Shown here in pieces: positions 5,045-5,984 of a stretch of 5,984 bases of DNA. The notes under the pieces were generated by a model, which saw nothing but the letters and a program-made list of their open reading frames with translations, was not told where the DNA came from and did no database searches. This stretch comes from Kiritimatiellia bacterium. GTDB lineage: Bacteria > Verrucomicrobiota > Kiritimatiellia > RFP12 > UBA1067. The translations under genes and the position numbers were made by a program. Where the stretch lies: the NCBI GenBank assembly GCA_017547265.1, contig JAFYQC010000299.1:1-5984 (forward strand), read 5' to 3'. Numbering within the stretch: the stretch's first letter is position 1; each line of letters begins with the position of its first letter.

Positions 5045-5851
5045 TTATTGCTTCTGGTTCGTTTTGGCGACAGCATAGTCTTTAACTATTTCATTGCACC
5101 GCTCCTTGACGATGCTCCAAATTGAAAATGGAATAATAGTGTTCCGTGTATAACCATACTTTTCCAACTCGTTACACATTAATTCTTTGTGCTGTTTATT
5201 ATTTGATATCGTAACACAATGACATCGATATTTAAATGCTGGGTTCTCGTTGACAGAACGAATACTCATTACTTTATAATTGTCCGGGTCCGTATGCTCA
5301 TAAACCTGTCGCATGAGATAACTATCCTGAGCCAATATGCGACTATCAATCAAACGCGGTGTGAAAATAACAGTCTCACTTCCTTTTTCTCCCGGAATTG
5401 GCGATTGTTCACCATCTGGAATGTCAAAATCATGTTTGTCAGTTTCTAATATCCAAACTGTTGGTTGACCTTCGGAATGCGAATTAACAGAATTTAAGGC
5501 AAACCAAAGTGCAATAAGACTATTGCTTGTCCAATCGAGAAAACGGGTCTCAATACCATAATGTTGCGCCAATGCGATTATGTCCCACTCAGAATAGTCT
5601 CCATTTGTATTCACAATACTTTGAATAATCCTTAAACGATTGCGTTCAAAGGCAATCGGTTGCGAAATGTGACATTCATTATTATAAATCACTTGGGCGA
5701 TTTTCGCAACAAGAGGCTTGTCTTTCTTCTGTCCCCGAAACAGAAGTGCAGGGCGATCACTTCCAAACCGATGTATCTGTGCAAGTGCCCGTTGCTGATA
5801 GGGCAAAATCGCCATCAGATACTCCTGTACAGTCGTTATTTCCTGTTCCAT
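5045..5851 (-). CDS. FRG domain-containing protein, 268 residues
   Basis: The FRG family signature is clear. LFRGQ at residues 37-41 is the name-giving motif. AQHYGIETRFLDWTSN at 95-110, continuing into SLIALWFAL, is the most conserved block. RILAQDSYLM at 171-180 and YGYTRNTIIPF at 232-242 match the later blocks. The length fits a stand-alone, probably cytoplasmic FRG protein; there is no signal peptide or membrane segment. The biochemical function of the domain is not settled to my knowledge. It occurs often in accessory and prophage-like regions, so a defence or stress role is a reasonable guess only. The frame is open upstream to the window edge, but the ATG at 5851 is chosen because AAAGGAGG lies 8 bases before it. 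The gene is AT-rich compared with both flanks (17 G+C of 60 at 5161-5220), which suggests horizontal transfer. It ends 7 bases before the surface-protein gene. Confidence 0.92.
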   Translation of the reverse strand: MEQEITTVQEYLMAILPYQQRALAQIHRFGSDRPALLFRGQKKDKPLVAKIAQVIYNNECHISQPIAFERNRLRIIQSIVNTNGDYSEWDIIALAQHYGIETRFLDWTSNSLIALWFALNSVNSHSEGQPTVWILETDKHDFDIPDGEQSPIPGEKGSETVIFTPRLIDSRILAQDSYLMRQVYEHTDPDNYKVMSIRSVNENPAFKYRCHCVTISNNKQHKELMCNELEKYGYTRNTIIPFSIWSIVKERCNEIVKDYAVAKTNQKQ

Positions 5852-5984
5852 TTGCCGCGCCTCCTTTCGGTGCATAGAGAGAAGCGTCGGCGGCAAAAGA
5901 AGAGCGGCGCACTCTCGAAATCCTGTCTTCTGGAGGCGCCGGTAAGAGCCTGAATGAAACAAGAAAAGAAAGTACGCCGCATGG
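5852..5984 (-). other. GC-rich upstream flank of the FRG gene, no gene identified
   Basis: These 133 bases return to high GC (37 of 60 at 5881-5940). Two frames are open across them. One continues in frame with the FRG gene to the window edge. The other would start with an ATG at 5982 and give about 48 residues ending inside the FRG gene. Both read as Arg/Phe/Leu-rich sequence without recognisable features, so I call neither. A weak AGAG/CTCT hairpin at about 5901-5915, followed on the - strand by TCTTTT, could be part of a terminator for an upstream gene. No convincing promoter boxes are visible. Confidence 0.4.
5860..5867 (-). promoter_or_regulatory. Strong Shine-Dalgarno site deciding the FRG gene start
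   Basis: AAAGGAGG on the - strand is a near-ideal ribosome binding site, with 8 bases between it and the ATG at 5851-5849. It decides against the in-frame TTG at 5962 and the ATG at 5875 as starts. Confidence 0.88.

Noticed and set aside
5075..5140. Promoter for the surface-protein gene inside the end of the FRG gene
   Set aside because: Possible -35/-10-like hexamers can be picked out, but none has both good matches and proper spacing.
5852..5962. N-terminal extension of the FRG protein from a TTG at 5962 (37 extra residues)
   Set aside because: The perfect AAAGGAGG site before the ATG at 5851 marks that ATG as the start. The extension is not FRG-like and differs in composition.
5835..5982. 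Possible 48-residue - strand ORF starting with an ATG at 5982 and running into the FRG gene
   Set aside because: It has no visible ribosome site inside the window, low-information Arg/Phe-rich content, and overlaps the well-supported FRG start.

Overview
The window looks like a chromosomal piece from a GC-rich anaerobic, gut- or rumen-type bacterium of the Kiritimatiellota, Lentisphaerota or Verrucomicrobiota group. This is inferred from one very large secreted protein that combines BspA-type leucine-rich repeats, InlB-type B-repeats and 'SFWWKVS...DCAWVDE' beta-sandwich modules. I have come to expect that combination in those phyla. No rRNA or housekeeping marker is present to confirm it.

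Layout, left to right. (1) At 1-345 on the + strand is the 3' end of a gene that begins outside the window. Its product weakly resembles the DprA/SMF-like C-terminal part seen in some IS200/REP-associated (RAYT-type) transposases. (2) At 346-437, in the 102-base gap between two convergent genes, is a small array of palindromic repeats. It holds two full 32-base hairpin units and two truncated ones, organised like REP elements. (3) At 448-5037 on the - strand is one intact 1529-residue secreted or surface protein. It has a signal peptide, an unrecognised N-terminal domain, about 20 BspA-type leucine-rich repeats, three B-repeats interleaved with two related beta-sandwich modules, and an Ala-rich C-terminal module ending in FLRIRK. 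(4) At 5045-5851 on the - strand, 7 bases upstream of the big gene, is a 268-residue FRG-domain protein with a textbook ribosome binding site. (5) At 5852-5984 is its GC-rich upstream flank.

The FRG gene is clearly more AT-rich than everything around it (17 G+C in 60 bases at 5161-5220, against 39 in 60 at 4261-4320 and 37 in 60 at 5881-5940). This fits acquired accessory DNA, possibly defence-related. The FRG gene and the surface-protein gene could share a transcript, but nothing in the sequence shows that they work together. The least ordinary features are the REP-like array beside a possible transposase remnant, the near-copy of its hairpin in the last codons of the surface-protein gene, and the layered duplications inside that gene.
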